Origin: Hofstenia miamia
Lineage: Eukaryota > Xenacoelomorpha > Acoela > Hofsteniidae
Length of the DNA stretch: 64,000 nt
Direction of reading: 5' to 3'
Assembly (NCBI GenBank): GCA_900660155.1
Contig: CABFPE010000030.1
Span: 1,763,997 to 1,827,996 of the forward strand
Shown: piece by piece, positions 23,136-36,012 of the stretch
How the letters are laid out: the number at the start of each line of letters is the position of its first letter
Numbering within the stretch: position 1 is the stretch's first letter
Translations under genes and position numbers: made by a program
The notes under the pieces: model-generated
Databases searched by the model: none
Told to the model about the DNA's origin: nothing
The model's input: only the letters and a program-made list of their open reading frames with translations

Positions 23136-26100
23136 CACCCCCATTGCTGGTTAAATTTACAGTAGGAGTTTGACTGTGGGACCAAACAGGAGCTTTTGCA
23201 TCTCCTCAATCATTTCTGCTTCTAGGATGTTGTCCCAAGACATAACTTTGGCGTATCTAGGTTGCTGGGTAATTTGCATAAGTGTTTCCCTCTGCATAAT
23301 TTCTTCACTTCTCAGGCAGAAAAACTCAATCTCTTGCAGATGGGAACTGATAGGGCAATTTCTTCTTAGATTGTTTAATCTCTGCATAAACATATTGTAG
23401 AACCTTTCATAAAGACAAAGGCCTTTGAGTGCTATCATGAGAGTCATGAGCACATCCATGTCTGAAGTATGGACATCCTCAGGGCTGATCTGGGTGTTCA
23501 GATAGAAGTGAATGAAAACCTTATCTAAGTGATCCCATGCATGTTGCATAATCCATGAACAGGGAGCAATATTCATTGACCTGCTGTAAAGTAATTTCCT
23601 CTGGATCTGTAAACTCTGCTTGTAGCATGGTAATAATCTTGATTTGTTTAGTGATGTTATAGTATCACGTGAGGGTTTCAATGTTATTTATCCACATCAG
23701 ATTGCCAGATGCCTGAAACAGAATGAGAACACAGGGATCCAGCATTGCAATATTGTTATGGATCTTTGTTAGCTGAGTGAGATCAGTTGGGCCTTTTGGA
23801 AAATATCTTTGATCATAAGCTTCCCATCAATGTAGACATGTTCCAGGTTTCCACCTTTGAACAGGGTGTCCTGAGTCTCTTTATACACCTTTGATTGCAT
23901 TTACTTACTGATCTTGGCTGCTGTGGAGACATAATTGATAGAGTTGGAAAGGTGAGCAGAGACATTCCCTTACCCCTTCTTAAAGTGCCATGATGGTAAA
24001 ATAAGCAGAGTCATTACACAGGGTGGAGGAATACACAATAAGTTATGTTTGTCTGCATGGCTTTCAACATTGTTGAGCACGACTTTTCTCTCAGCATGGT
24101 GGTCCCAATGGTAACAGGGTAATTAATCTTGGCATCTTTAATGGAGTTCCAGAATGTGCTGTGGAGTCCATGCTTGTGGAGTTTATTGACCTGAGAGTTG
24201 GAGATGCAAAGGCAGGACATGGTACATTCTATGTCCAAGGCTATTTGTTGCACAGGCAATTGTAGAAGTACCAGCTCCTCCTTAGTAAACATTTCTGTTA
24301 AACACCACTTCATTAGACCTAATGTGTAGTTGTCTCTGTTCTGCTCAATAATGTGGTTGATGATGGAGAGTTTCTCAGTAAACTCATAGGGGTGGTGTTC
24401 TATGGTTAAGATTTGCTTGTCCTCAGTGATTGACCACGCTGGTGTAGGTATGGGAGAGCTCATGACTCCAGAAAAGTTTTGAAGGTTAATGGCTTCAATA
24501 AGTGCTTTGGTTCCAGGCAATACCTCAACTGCAGATGAGGATAACAAATCCTCTTCACTCTGTTCATCTCAGGGGTTATGTCTTCACCCCACTCATCTCC
24601 TCATGGGCGGCTGGTTTTCAGTTCATTTCATCTGATGTTACTTGGTTGCTAAGCATAAAGATTAATTAAGTTCCCAATCTTGGGTATTTAAGTGATCTAA
24701 ATACTCTTGGTCACTAACTCTACATCTAGGCAAAATATAAGTAGCAGTAACATTGCTACTATTACCAAGGTTGCTATCATAATCAACCTTGGTGAGGTCG
24801 TCTTCCTCACACTCAGTGAGGTTAGTATAATTCTCAAGTTAATTTACTCTGTCATCAACAAGTGAAAATTCACTGTTAGGGTCAATGACAACATTACTAA
24901 TATCTTTAATTGTTTGTTTGAGTTGTTGGAAATGGGCGACTCTCCCATTACTCAATAAATATCTATGGTGGTCTAACACCTTTGTGATGGTAAACAGACC
25001 TTGCCAGTTGGTAGCAAGCTTCCACACTTGATTTGCATCAGTGACCTGGCAAGGAAAATAAGCAAAGACTTTGTCACCAATCTTGTGAGGCTCACCATAC
25101 AGTTTGTGGTTGAAATTCCACTGTTGACAGATAGCAGATTGATTAGTGTTCCAACAGATAGTTAAATGTACTTCTTGAAACTCATGTAACATATGATTCA
25201 CAAAATTCTCCAACATAGGCTCATTACAATCAGGAAACATGATGGAAAGAGGCTTGCTTGCCTCTTGACCAACATAGCTTTAAAGGGGCTGATCTTAGTG
25301 GTAGAATATACCATAGTATTATAAAATTACTCTACTGCCTCAATAACATGTTTCCAATTTCTGCCCACTGCTCAAATTAATTTGATAAGTATGTTTGAGT
25401 CTTTCCACAACTCTGTTCAACTGCAGGTGATATGTGGTGGTGAACTCGTGGAGTATCTCAAGCTCTTGCATCAAGGTCTCCATAAGGTGGTTGTTGAATT
25501 GAGGACCATAATCTGAAATTGGGCACTCCATGGGCCCAAACTTAAGGATCCATTCCTTGACCACTTTCTCTCCAATAATCTTGGTGGTGGTGCTGTTGAG
25601 GGGGATGAGTCAAGCATACTTTGTGAAATGGTCAATAAGTATGAGAAGGTACTGGTACCCTTCCTCATTGCAAGAGAGCTTCTCCATATGCACAAATTTG
25701 TTTTTTGTGTTCCACAGCTCTGCTATGAATCTCATCTCACTGCTCCAGAACATGTCCAGCTCCTTGCAATAGACAAGTAGTGTATTTGTTGATCACATCT
25801 TGCACTGTGGCTCTAATACCAATAGTTATGTATCTTGCATTAAATGTTCACTCTGTTTGAATGATACCTAAGTGGCCTTTCTCATGAATCTTTTCCAAAA
25901 GATCTCTTCAAAAGTACTCAGGGACAGCCAACCAACTATTTCAGCTCCATCTGTAAAGCAGGCTGGCATCAGTCTGTTTTAAGTTGTAGTGCCAAAAATA
26001 TCTGTTGGCAACAGGGCTGAGGATGTAATTATCATTCTTTAGTTTAGCTATGCATTTGCTTAGTACCTTATCATAGCATTGGTGATGTGTGATTTCTGCT

Positions 26101-29100
26101 TTGGTAATCTCCTCTTTCACTAAGATAGGGAGGATCACATTTCTGTTGCAATCTGCACTGATCTCAGGCAGACACTTGTAATTGCTGAAGGGAATAAGCC
26201 CAAATGGCATCTTCTCCCTGGGTGGCTTCCAGAGATCATGCTCATAGCTAGGGAGAGCAGTTCAATAATCTGTATTGTTGTGCAGTCTCCCTGGACAGTG
26301 TTTGATGGAGAATGTAAAATCATTTAAATACTTGATACATCAGGCAACAATGTTGGACTTGTCCCTGGAGAATTTCTTCAGCCATGCCAGCACTGAGTTA
26401 TTGGTATACACAGTAAACTGATGGCCCAGAATAAAGAAACAAAATTTCTTCAGACTTTCAACTAAAGCTAGCATTTCTGCCTTGGTCACACTGTAGTTTT
26501 GCTCAGTGTTTCAGAGCTTGTGGCTGAAGTACTGGATGGGACTCTCTTTCCCATCAATAACCTGACTGAGCATGCCACTGATAGCAACAGAACTGGCGTC
26601 ACAATCAATAAGGAATTCCTTTGAATAGTCCAGTGTGTTTAAGCTGGGAATTCTTCTAATTTCTTTCTTAACAGCATTGAGCTCTTCTTGCTTGGCCCAG
26701 CTCCATCTAAATTCCGCATTGCACTGTAGTAAGTTAGAGATATGCTTGGTCTTATTTGCTAACTCTGAGATGAAGGCTCCACAATAATTCAAGAATCCTA
26801 TAAGACATTGAACATCCTTATGAGAACAGGGAGTTTCAATTTTATCAAGGTGGCCTTTTGTGTCATTTCTAATGGAAATACGACTGGGTTCAATTATTCT
26901 TCCAAGAAAAGTAGCATGCAGTTGTAACAAAGAACACTTATTTCCATTGACTCAGAGACCAGATTTGTATAACAAATTAAGAGTGTGTCCAAGCCTTTCC
27001 AGATGCTCAGAGAAATTGTTACCAGTGATGAGGATATTGTCCATATAAGCCATTATGCCTGGCTCAAGTACATTAGCACCATTCCAGAGCATGCAAGTAA
27101 TGTAATGCTGAAATGTTGCAGGGGTGTTGCAGAGCCTGAAAGCCATGCACTTCCATTTAAAGAAGCTGTACAGAGTTATGAAGGTGGTCTTTGAAATATC
27201 AGCAGGCTTCATTGGCACCTGCCAGTATGCTTTGCACAGGTTGAGGCATGTGAATAACTTATATCAACTAGCATCATAAAGGAGGTCCTCAATGCATGGA
27301 AGCAGGTACACATCCTTGACTGTAACATCATTGAGCTTTCTAAAGTCCATGCAAAGGCAGTACTTGTTGCCTTGTTTAATAAAGATGGTGGGAGCTGCAT
27401 AGGGGCTATTACTAGCCTGAATAATGCCATTTTCTATAAGATCACTCAGGATCTTTTCATACTCTTCTCAGAGGTTTTCTGGTACTCTTCTAATGGGCAA
27501 GTGAAGTGGATGATTGTTCTTGGTTAATATGGAATGCTGTTTGAGAAAAGCCTGACCAACACTAATTGAACCATAGTTGAAAACCTCATGATGTTGCCAG
27601 AACAGATGAGAGCTCAGATGTGGATGAGTCTGTTCATTAACAAGAGGGATCTGGATGGTATCAATTGGCTCAGCCAGATCATGAATGGCAGTTAATATCA
27701 GTGAATAGGCAGTTGCCAGGAATTCCAGACAAACCAGAGTTGCAACAAATTTCAGTTGAGAAGGGTCTATTTTAACCAGAGAATCAGAGCTATTTAGAAT
27801 AGTAACACATGTTCTTCCATTTGAGACAAGACAGAGATCAGGGAAGAAGTTAAGTCCACAGAAGTGTTTTCCCTTAAATGACAGGGACACATTGCCAATG
27901 ATGAGGCTCAACAATTACTATTGATAACAATTAGATTGACAATGAATAGTTCCTGCTGAATGCATATCTCTAGGTTAGGTATGCAACCTTTGAGTGAAGG
28001 GGACTTTCCAAAAGCATCCAACAGATGTGCAGTAGATGGAAGTAAATCATTTTGTGACAGACATAACTTAGAGCAACAAGAGTCACTAATGATCAAGGCT
28101 GAGACCCCAGTATCAATGGTGACATTTATTAAAGATCCATTTATATCTACTGGGATAACATTTGTATGCAACAGTGAAGTGATTAACAGGATGTTGTACA
28201 CACATTTTCTAGTAGGCTGGGCTCCAACTAGTTTAAGTGAGCAACTGAGCTGATGGGTGACTCAGGAGGACACTCTCAGTTCATCAATGATGAAGCCTTT
28301 GCCATCAGTGACTAAATGAATTACAGCTTGGCACTGAGATTTAGTGTGCCCTTTCTGGCCACAGTGAAAACAATGAGTCTGTTCAAGCTCTATTTTCACA
28401 GTGGAAGCAACCATGTTTGAAGCAGCAGGAGGTTTCTGTGAAGAAGAACCAACTTTAAGATCTCTGGCATCCTTGACAATACAAGTGGTGTTGTGCAACA
28501 TATATATGATGCTTATAGCCTTACAAATAATTAGGCTGAGATTGTCTTTGGGATCACACTTGAGTTCAAGGTGGGTGCAAATGTTAGGTGGGAAGCCTCA
28601 ACAAATATACAAGAAAAGATCATGCTTCAAATACTCAGAAGTGAGCTTGCTTAAAAGAAAAAACCTTTCCACCTGTGTGATGTACATGTGAAAGTCATCA
28701 CCCCTTTTGAACAAAAGATTGCAAAGTAGCATCTTATACTGATGTTTAATATGAGGGGCCTTGTAATGGTCCTCAAAGTAACCAATAAGAAGCTGGTAAT
28801 TAGTCTTCATGTCCCAATCCAGCATCATGTACTGATTGTACACAAGACCTTGAAGGTATGTAGGGAATTGAGCAATGGCAGAATCTTGCATAGCCTTGTA
28901 CTGCTGCATGGTTAACTCAAAGAGAAAAAACTATTCTTCAAAAGATTGTGAAATTTTGTCAATCTTTCAGGTGAATTTCAGTAATATAGAATGACAATTA
29001 AATAAGTTAGCAGTATCAGCCCCAACAGCAGTCATGGGTAGGATCAATTGAGTAAAGTTAGGGCCACTCTTCAGAGCAGATGTAGAGAGATCACATGACT

Positions 29101-30363
29101 GTGGTGGAATAATCAGAGTTACAACAGTGGGGATAACACGATTGTTTACAGGTGCAGGAGGCAAAACAGTCACACTTGGCACAGACAAAATTGGAGTGGC
29201 AACTGTTGTTAACATGGAAACTTGAGTCAAAGCAGACTGTGTAAAGGTGGGCTCTCCAACTGTGAATGAAGTAGCAGGGGTAACAAATTGAGGTGTCAAT
29301 GGCATAAAGGATGTGACTATAGGAATGCTCAGAAGTTGAGCAGAAATCATTTCAGAAATTTGTTCAGAAAAGCATTTGGAAAAGGTGTCCAGAACGTCTT
29401 GTTAAGCATAGTGAGTTACATATTCAGAGTCAAGACTGGGAGAGTGAAGAATGAGGTGGCTGCTCTGTCACAGTGGAGAGGTAGGCAGAGGCATTGCCAA
29501 AGTCTGGAGTTGAATTTCCAAAGCATTGATTGAATCAATGAAATAATGCTCTCTCAGTTGGGTATCATGGGCCTGTTTTTGCATCTCAGCTTGAAGCAAG
29601 TCTAGGCATTGCTTGCAAGCAAGACATTGACTAGCTTGTTTGGCAAGGGCAGCTTGAAGCTGATTGATCTCAGTGCTTTGAGGCTCTGGAGGAGTGAAAT
29701 AGGGGTTGAAGGACAAAGTAGAAACAATAGAACTAATTCCAGTGGTGAAGGAGCAGTGTCCAGGCTGCTAGCACTCACACTGGGGAAACCCTGAGTGGGA
29801 GTCCCATTACAAGATAAACTACTAAAATCCACTTAGCAAGGAAAACAGTAAGAAAATTCAGAAAGGAATTCCAACAAATCAAGAGAAATTCCAACTGGGT
29901 TCAGAGAAACAAAAACTAACAATGGTAACAGCATGGTGTAGGGTACAGTATTAAATCCAAATTCTAGGAGAATGAGAATACAACAAGGTAACAACCAAAG
30001 ACAAGTAAGAACAATGTTGAAGCTCAGTGACAGCTTCAAAGTGCAGAACTGCAGTGTAAAACTAACATAAGAGGCAACATTATGCATCAGTTGGTAGTGA
30101 AGTTGATTCACAGCCAGGGGAATCAACTACCCAACTGGCTCACACCAAAGAGAAAGAACAAAACCAAATACAATAGAGAAACAGTAATGGCTCAGCACTA
30201 TGTTACAATCACCAGGCAAAAATCAGATGACTGCTTTGGTATGTACAAAAGCATCACAATCAGAGTTCATCTCCAGGCATTGATTTGCCTGCACACTTCA
30301 ACAGAATAGAGTAGAGAGTTCAACTGACACCTTAATTTGTCCAGAATCACGTCAGGGTCACCA

Positions 30364-31312
30364 TGTAGAATCATGGGGGAGCTCTGGCTACTCTAGCAGT
30401 ACTGGGTAACTCAAGAGTTTAGATTGAAGGTTGTAAAGTCTACTGTAGCAGAGAGTGACCCACATTCCAACATGAAACATACATTGGTGGTTCACTGATT
30501 TTGCCAAACAAATACAGAGATTTCATTCCATAACAGACTCCAGCAGTGACCAATTCACACAACATCATGCTGAAGCCATATCTTTGAAGCCATCCCTACT
30601 TGCCAAGGTGTTAACTGTGTGTCTCAAGTATTAAATTCTAGCTCAATAAACAATTTTTTTCAGAGTTCTCTTATCTCAGCTCATGTAAATAGATAATAAA
30701 CAAAAGGCATGTAGTTACCATACATTCATGTTTGCCAGTGGCATAGTATATTTGCAATGTGTTAGTTATTAAGTGCATGTATGAGTTGATCAAATAAAAG
30801 TGGTTATTCCCTACATGTAATCATAACCTAAAGTGACCATGATTTGGGCTGTCACTGTTAAGGAGCTATTTGTTGCCACAGACCCAGTGCAGTTTCCTCC
30901 CAAATTGCTGCTGAATCTTAAGCAATAGTTATCATTATCAAATCTTTAACTATGAATCTAAAGGGGGTTAATAGATAATAAATTGAAAAGATCAAACACA
31001 GTAGAAGGAAGCCAAATGTATTGTGTGCTTCACTACAGTGACTCAGATATTTATTACACAAATCTGTAACTTATTACCTGAATTGTTTACAAGTTTAAAG
31101 CACAATTTCCCTTGCAAAGTTAAAACAAGCAATCACACATAATTCAAATCATAATTCAAATAACTACACTCAAAATTTAAATAATTGATTAAAAGAAATT
31201 GATACAAATGGATAGCAGTGAATCAGGAAATCAAAATGTCAAAAAGTCGCAACACTATTTCAGAGTGCCAAAATAATAAGATCAAAAAAAGTAGGCCCTG
31301 AGTGACTCTACA
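30364..31312 (-). repeat. 5' LTR
   Basis: About 950 bp, TGTAGA...TCTACA; partner of the LTR at 22165-23135. Just inside it lies the primer-binding-site-like sequence. Confidence 0.9.
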
Positions 31313-32106
31313 ATATGTTTCAAGTCAAAACATATCAAAAGAGCATCAAGAACAAGAAACTCCTTTATTGGTACCTTGAATTAGCAGAGTATCAATATAC
31401 CATTTCATACAGACCAGGCAATGAAAACACCAAAGCTGATGCTTTATCCAGGTTATCCCACAAAAGATCTGAATTATTGCTCAAAACAGTACATGAAAAT
31501 CTTGCTCATCCAGGAATTTCTAGGATGTGGCATTATGTGAGAACAAACAACTTGCCTCTCTCATTGCAAGATTTAAAAAACTTGGTTGATTTGTGTGCTG
31601 TTTGTCATCAACTCAAACCTTCTTTCTGAAAGAAACTCTCTGTTGATGCCCATTTAATCAAGTCAACCAAGCCATTTGAATGCCTGTCCATTGATTTGGT
31701 GGGTCCCAAGAAATCCACTGTGGGAATGGAAAATTGCTTCATTCTTACAGTAATTGATGAATACAGTCATTTTCAATTTGCATTCTCACTGTCAGAAACT
31801 ACATCTGGGGTAATTATTGAGCTGCTGGAACAGCTGTTCAATATTTTTGGTTTTCCTCTATCTCTGCATTCTGATCATGGAACACAATTCCAGAAGTTTG
31901 AGTTTACCAATTTCTGCAAACAATATGGTATTTCTCAATCCCACACATCTCCTTATCACCCTCAGGGAAATGGTCAATGCAAGAAGGCAAACAGTGTAAT
32001 CTGGAAAGCCATTTCCTGTCTTCTTCTTTCAATGAATCTGCCAGAAGAAGTGTGGGAGAGAATTCTTGGTCAAGCATTAGCCTCAATTTTCAATATATGC
32101 ACATAA
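31313..32106 (+). mobile_element. Gypsy-like pol fragment of a second lineage
   Basis: Plus-strand remains of RNase H (the YRPGNENTKADALSR stretch near 31406-31460), the integrase H2C2 zinc region (HENLAHPG near 31492) and the integrase core (DHGTQFQKF, SPYHPQGNGQ near 31870-31980). The sequence style differs from the two other Gypsy-like elements here, so it is another lineage. No LTR or other part is seen. The left end abuts the LTR at 31312. It is a fragment. Confidence 0.85.
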
Positions 32107-32640
32107 CTATATTAAATAAATGGATAATTCTTCTGAAAATATTATGACTGTGTTAATTCTATGCAATGAATCTTGTATGCAGCAATTGTTAACAAAGAAA
32201 TAAGCAATGTGTTCATGATATTAAAAAGATTGCAATTAGGACATTAAATATTATCAATTAAATACTATATATTTGTTATCATTAAATATGTAAAATCAAA
32301 GTTGATTTAACATTTTTTATTCACTTGCTTACACTATAATAACTGAAACAATTTCACAATGATGTGCTTAATCATTGCAGGTACATAAAAATAAGTTCCA
32401 AGCTAATTATCTTAATGAAATGTAAATAATACTGAATGAAAATAACACCAAAATTAAAGACATTAATGCTCACATGATTTGGTCCCATTTATAAGTGTTC
32501 CTATTCATTTATTGAGAGAAAATTTTGCAATATTGAAATATGAAATTGGGAACAATCAAGATGAGAAACATATACACATCATGTAGAACTTAATCACGAA
32601 GGACTTATTTTATATAATTATATTACTCTGTGTCACTTAG
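32107..32640. other. No recognisable feature
   Basis: AT-rich sequence between the Gypsy fragment and the hairpin repeats; nothing recognised. Confidence 0.5.
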
Positions 32641-32661
32641 GCAATGTTTAAAACATTTATG

Positions 32662-32790
32662 ACAACCATAAGATAGTTTTTTTATGTTGTAAGATAATGC
32701 ATTGACAAATTTAAGTACACACCATTTTCAATGGTTGGTAAATTCGTCAATGCATTATCTTAGAGCCATCAGAAATTATCTTACAACAGT
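32662..32790. repeat. Hairpin repeat 1
   Basis: A palindrome-like unit with arms TAAGATAATGCATTGACAAA and the near complement, around a short loop with ACCATTTTCAATGG. Related to the hairpins at 32957 and 33367. Confidence 0.85.
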
Positions 32791-32956
32791 CAAAGAAATA
32801 TGTTACTATTAAAATCAGTACAAAATATCTCCAATAAAATTAATCAAAGATGACTATCAATACAATATTAATTTAATGCTTATATGCTATTACTATTTAA
32901 CTAGATGTCTCTTGAGCAATGTCCCAATTAAGTTCACTTTAAGCAAAATGACTTTT

Positions 32957-33097
32957 TCTGACAGTTGTAAGATAAATTTTGACAGCCATAAGATAATGAA
33001 TTGACAGATTTAAGTACCAACCATTTTCAATTATTGGATGTTAAATCTGTCAATTCATAATCTTATGGCTGTCAGAATTTATCTTACACCTGTCAGA
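32957..33097. repeat. Hairpin repeat 2, arms ~60 bp
   Basis: Starts TCTGACAGTTGTAAGATAAA and ends with a near-perfect inverted copy (ATCTTACACCTGTCAGA), with a spacer of about 25 bases. Transcribed, it would fold into a long stem. Confidence 0.9.
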
Positions 33098-33366
33098 AAA
33101 GATTTAACTATGGAAATCACTCTTATCCAATGGCATTAATCAAAAAGCATTATCAATGTGGTAAATAGCAAAATAATTAAAAATATTAAAATACCTTTTG
33201 AAGTTTAAGTAATTGATTAACTTGAAACCTTTGAAAAATTTAGAAAATTATATATGTAGGAAGCAAGTGAAATGTTGTTTCAATGCCATTCTCATATATA
33301 CTATTTTAACTAGATGTCTCTTAAGCATTGTCCCAATAAAGATCATTTTAAACAATAACGACTTTT

Positions 33367-33450
33367 TCTGACAGTTGTAAGATAAATTTTGACAGCCATA
33401 AGATTATGAATTGACAGATTTAAGAACCAACCATTTTCAACAATTGTTGA
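33367..33450. repeat. Hairpin repeat 3, left arm only
   Basis: Repeats the left arm of the 32957 unit 410 bases further on. Its upstream flank (AACTAGATGTCTCTT) is also repeated (32899 and 33308), so the array has a ~409-bp tandem period. The right arm is missing. Confidence 0.85.
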
Positions 33451-33886
33451 CATGGCAATTGGTAATTAGCATCAAAACGAAAATTTTGATTTTACATTTT
33501 TTTCTGTATATACGTTTAGGGTATAAATGCATAGTTTCTTATGTTTAATTAACTTATTATTTATGCTTCAAATAGCTTAAGTTTCCCATACACTGTTAAA
33601 GCAATCTAAAGCATTTTTTAAAAAATATTGTTGATTTTTGCTCATTTGGACGTAAATCTCTATTCAGATTTCATATTCAGCTTTTTCTAAGTGAAAAAAT
33701 GTCGGTTAGTATTTATTAAATATAAATCTATAGTTTTATTAAGCGCTCTTTATTTTATAGAATGGTTGTGACCATAGGCGGCTCGTGCGTGTAAGCAAGG
33801 CAAGCACTGCTTGGCCAATAATTTTTTAATGAAAGAATTTCATTCTTAATTGCATGAACTTATAATAATGTACAAATCATAAATTA

Positions 33887-34128
33887 TTATGGCGATATTG
33901 TACTTTAGGGGACCCAGTTTATGTGACGTCATAAAATGGGTATGAAACTCTAACCCTAACCCCAATCCCTCACCCAAAACTTTGGTGTTTTGCAAAAAAT
34001 TAATCAACAAGATGAAATGCAATATAATTGCATTGGTTGGAGAGTAGGGTTAGGGTTAAGGTTAGAGTTTAATGCCCATTTTATGACGTCACTCAAACTG
34101 GGTCCCCTAAAGTACAATAACGCCATTA
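33887..34128. mobile_element. Foldback element with ~70-bp inverted repeats and telomere-like words
   Basis: Left arm TTATGGCGATATTGTACTTT then AGGGGACCCAGTTT and TGACGTCATAAAATGGG; the right arm is the near reverse complement. The inner part has CTAACCCTAACCCC and TAGGGTTAGGGTTAAGG, which are part of the element, not a telomere. No open frame. Confidence 0.8.
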
Positions 34129-34380
34129 TTAGTTTTGCTTTAAAACAATATTCAAGAATCAAGTAATAAATGACTTGAATTAGGAAATAATTCGTTACGA
34201 TTTGCTTTAAAAATAATTGAATGATTGCGCCACAGCAAGCAAATGCCTTATTGCGGTACCTACGCTCGCTCAAACAATTAAATTACATCCGTTTTCTTCT
34301 ATTCATCGTGCGAAGATTTAGTTAGCAAAGCAAGCACTCCGCTCATTGCTTCACATTGAAATATCTCCATTGTACGTTGT

Positions 34381-34995
34381 AGCAAGAAAAATTGCAAAAC
34401 CCTTCACGTCGCTAATTATTTCAGTGGTTAGATGTGCGATTTTATCAAAATGTGACAGATCACGCGTGACTGATCACATAGTCTAAACATAGGCTAAAGA
34501 ACCACGCAAAAATTTTAATTCAATACAATAATCCAAAAGTAAGCATGGTATTTATTATTTAAATCAATCAGAAACATTTTTACATTCAAGCAGTACCAGA
34601 AACAAAAAATATATTTGAGCGAGGCTCCTATTTGGTATATAATTTTTTCGCATTTATTACCTCATGGATTCCTTGTCCAATATTCATTCAAACAATCAAA
34701 TATAACGTGCATATTTTAAGGTGATATGTGGAAAAAAAAGTTTCCTATCATCAACATGCCTTCAGTTGTAAAAATCGACAAAATTCTTATTTAATATTTT
34801 GAAATGCACGATTTATTTACTGCATTACCAAAAATTTGTAAATATTTGAAATTATACAAACTATTGGATTTTGATCACCATCTTGCAGAACGATTATTTT
34901 CTGTTTAAAAAATAAATAAATTTTTAATGGTTTTTTATTTACTGACTATTTTGATTACATAAAAAATATTTGCTTGCCTAACTTTTGCATTCACG
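34381..34995 (+). repeat. Internal direct repeat, copy 1 (~615 bp)
   Basis: Nearly identical to 35379-36002. The copy ends at GCATTCACG, immediately before a single undetermined base at 34996. Confidence 0.9.
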
Positions 34996-35378
34996 NTAAA
35001 GTGAATTACTGTTGTAAGAATCGAATATTTTCTTTCAAGATAATTGACGCTGCTTTAAAGAAAATCAATGTTTCAAGTACTTTAAACTGGAATCAAGTGT
35101 AAACAAGTAAAACACATGAACTTTAAAGTTTTAGCTGTATTCACTTCCATAATTTTGCTGTTCAAACTACTAGATTTTATTTATACTGACTAATAATCAA
35201 TTTTATTAATTTTGCGGATTTTTAAGAAAGGATTTACATGGGAACGCTTTGCATTCCCACATGTGGTACATGCAAGTTTTTATTGTTTTAAATTAACATG
35301 AAATTTCTTCCAAGTTCCACATGTGGAACTTGCATGTATTTGCAATTTTCTTGGTAATTTTAAGACTACGTGATTGGT

Positions 35379-36002
35379 AGCAAGAAAAATTACGAAACCC
35401 TTCACATCGCAAATTATTTCAGTGGTTAGATGTGCGATTTTATCAAAATGTGACAGATCACGCGTGAATGATCACATAGTCTAAACGTAGGCTAAAGAAC
35501 CACGCAAAAAATTTTAATTCAATACAATAAACCAAAAGTAAGCATGGTATTTATTATTTAAATCAATCAGAAACATTTTTACATTCAAGCAGTACCAGAA
35601 ACAAAAAATATATTTGAGCGAGGCTCCTATTTGGTATATAATTTTTTCGCATTTATTACCTCATGGATTCCTTGTACAATATTCATTCAAACAATCAAAT
35701 ATAACGTGGATATTTTAAGGTGATATATGGAAAAAAATTTTATCTCAAGTTTCCTATCATCAACATGCCTTCAGTTGTAAAAATCGACAAAATTCTTATT
35801 TAATATTTTGAAATGCACGATTTATTTACTGCATTACCAAAAATTTGTAAATATTTGAAATTATACAAACTATTGGATTTTGATCACCGTCTTGCAGAAC
35901 GATTATTTTCTGTTTAAAGAAATAAATAAATTTTTAATGGTTTTTATTTACAATATCTTGATTACATAAAAAATATTTGCTTGCCTAACTTTTGCATTCA
36001 CG
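35379..36002 (+). repeat. Internal direct repeat, copy 2 (~624 bp)
   Basis: Second copy of the block at 34381; its GCATTCACG end runs straight into the right terminal repeat of the hAT-like element. Confidence 0.9.
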
Positions 36003-36012
36003 GGCCGCCACT

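Larger units (their letters stand above)
22165..31312 (-). mobile_element. Gypsy-like LTR retrotransposon with both LTRs, broken
   Basis: A 9.15-kb element read on the minus strand. LTRs are at 30364-31312 (5') and 22165-23135 (3'), starting TGTAGA and ending TCTACA. Next to the 5' LTR is TGGTGACCCTGACGTG, a primer-binding-site-like sequence (about 30348-30363). A purine-rich tract lies next to the 3' LTR at about 23136-23150. Parts in order: a gag-like region (about 28500-29830), a CCHC zinc knuckle (near 28300-28400), an aspartic protease (27908-28201), RT and RNase H (26500-27910), integrase (25300-26300), a chromodomain-like end (24839-25240) and an unassigned third region (23157-24547). 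The two LTRs differ at about one base in nine over the first ~125 bases by eye, mostly transitions, so the insertion is old. The coding regions hold roughly a dozen or more breaks. Confidence 0.9.

Noticed and set aside
33920-34060. Telomere-like CCCTAA / TTAGGG words
   Set aside because: Short, and symmetric within an inverted-repeat element; not a telomere or fusion site.
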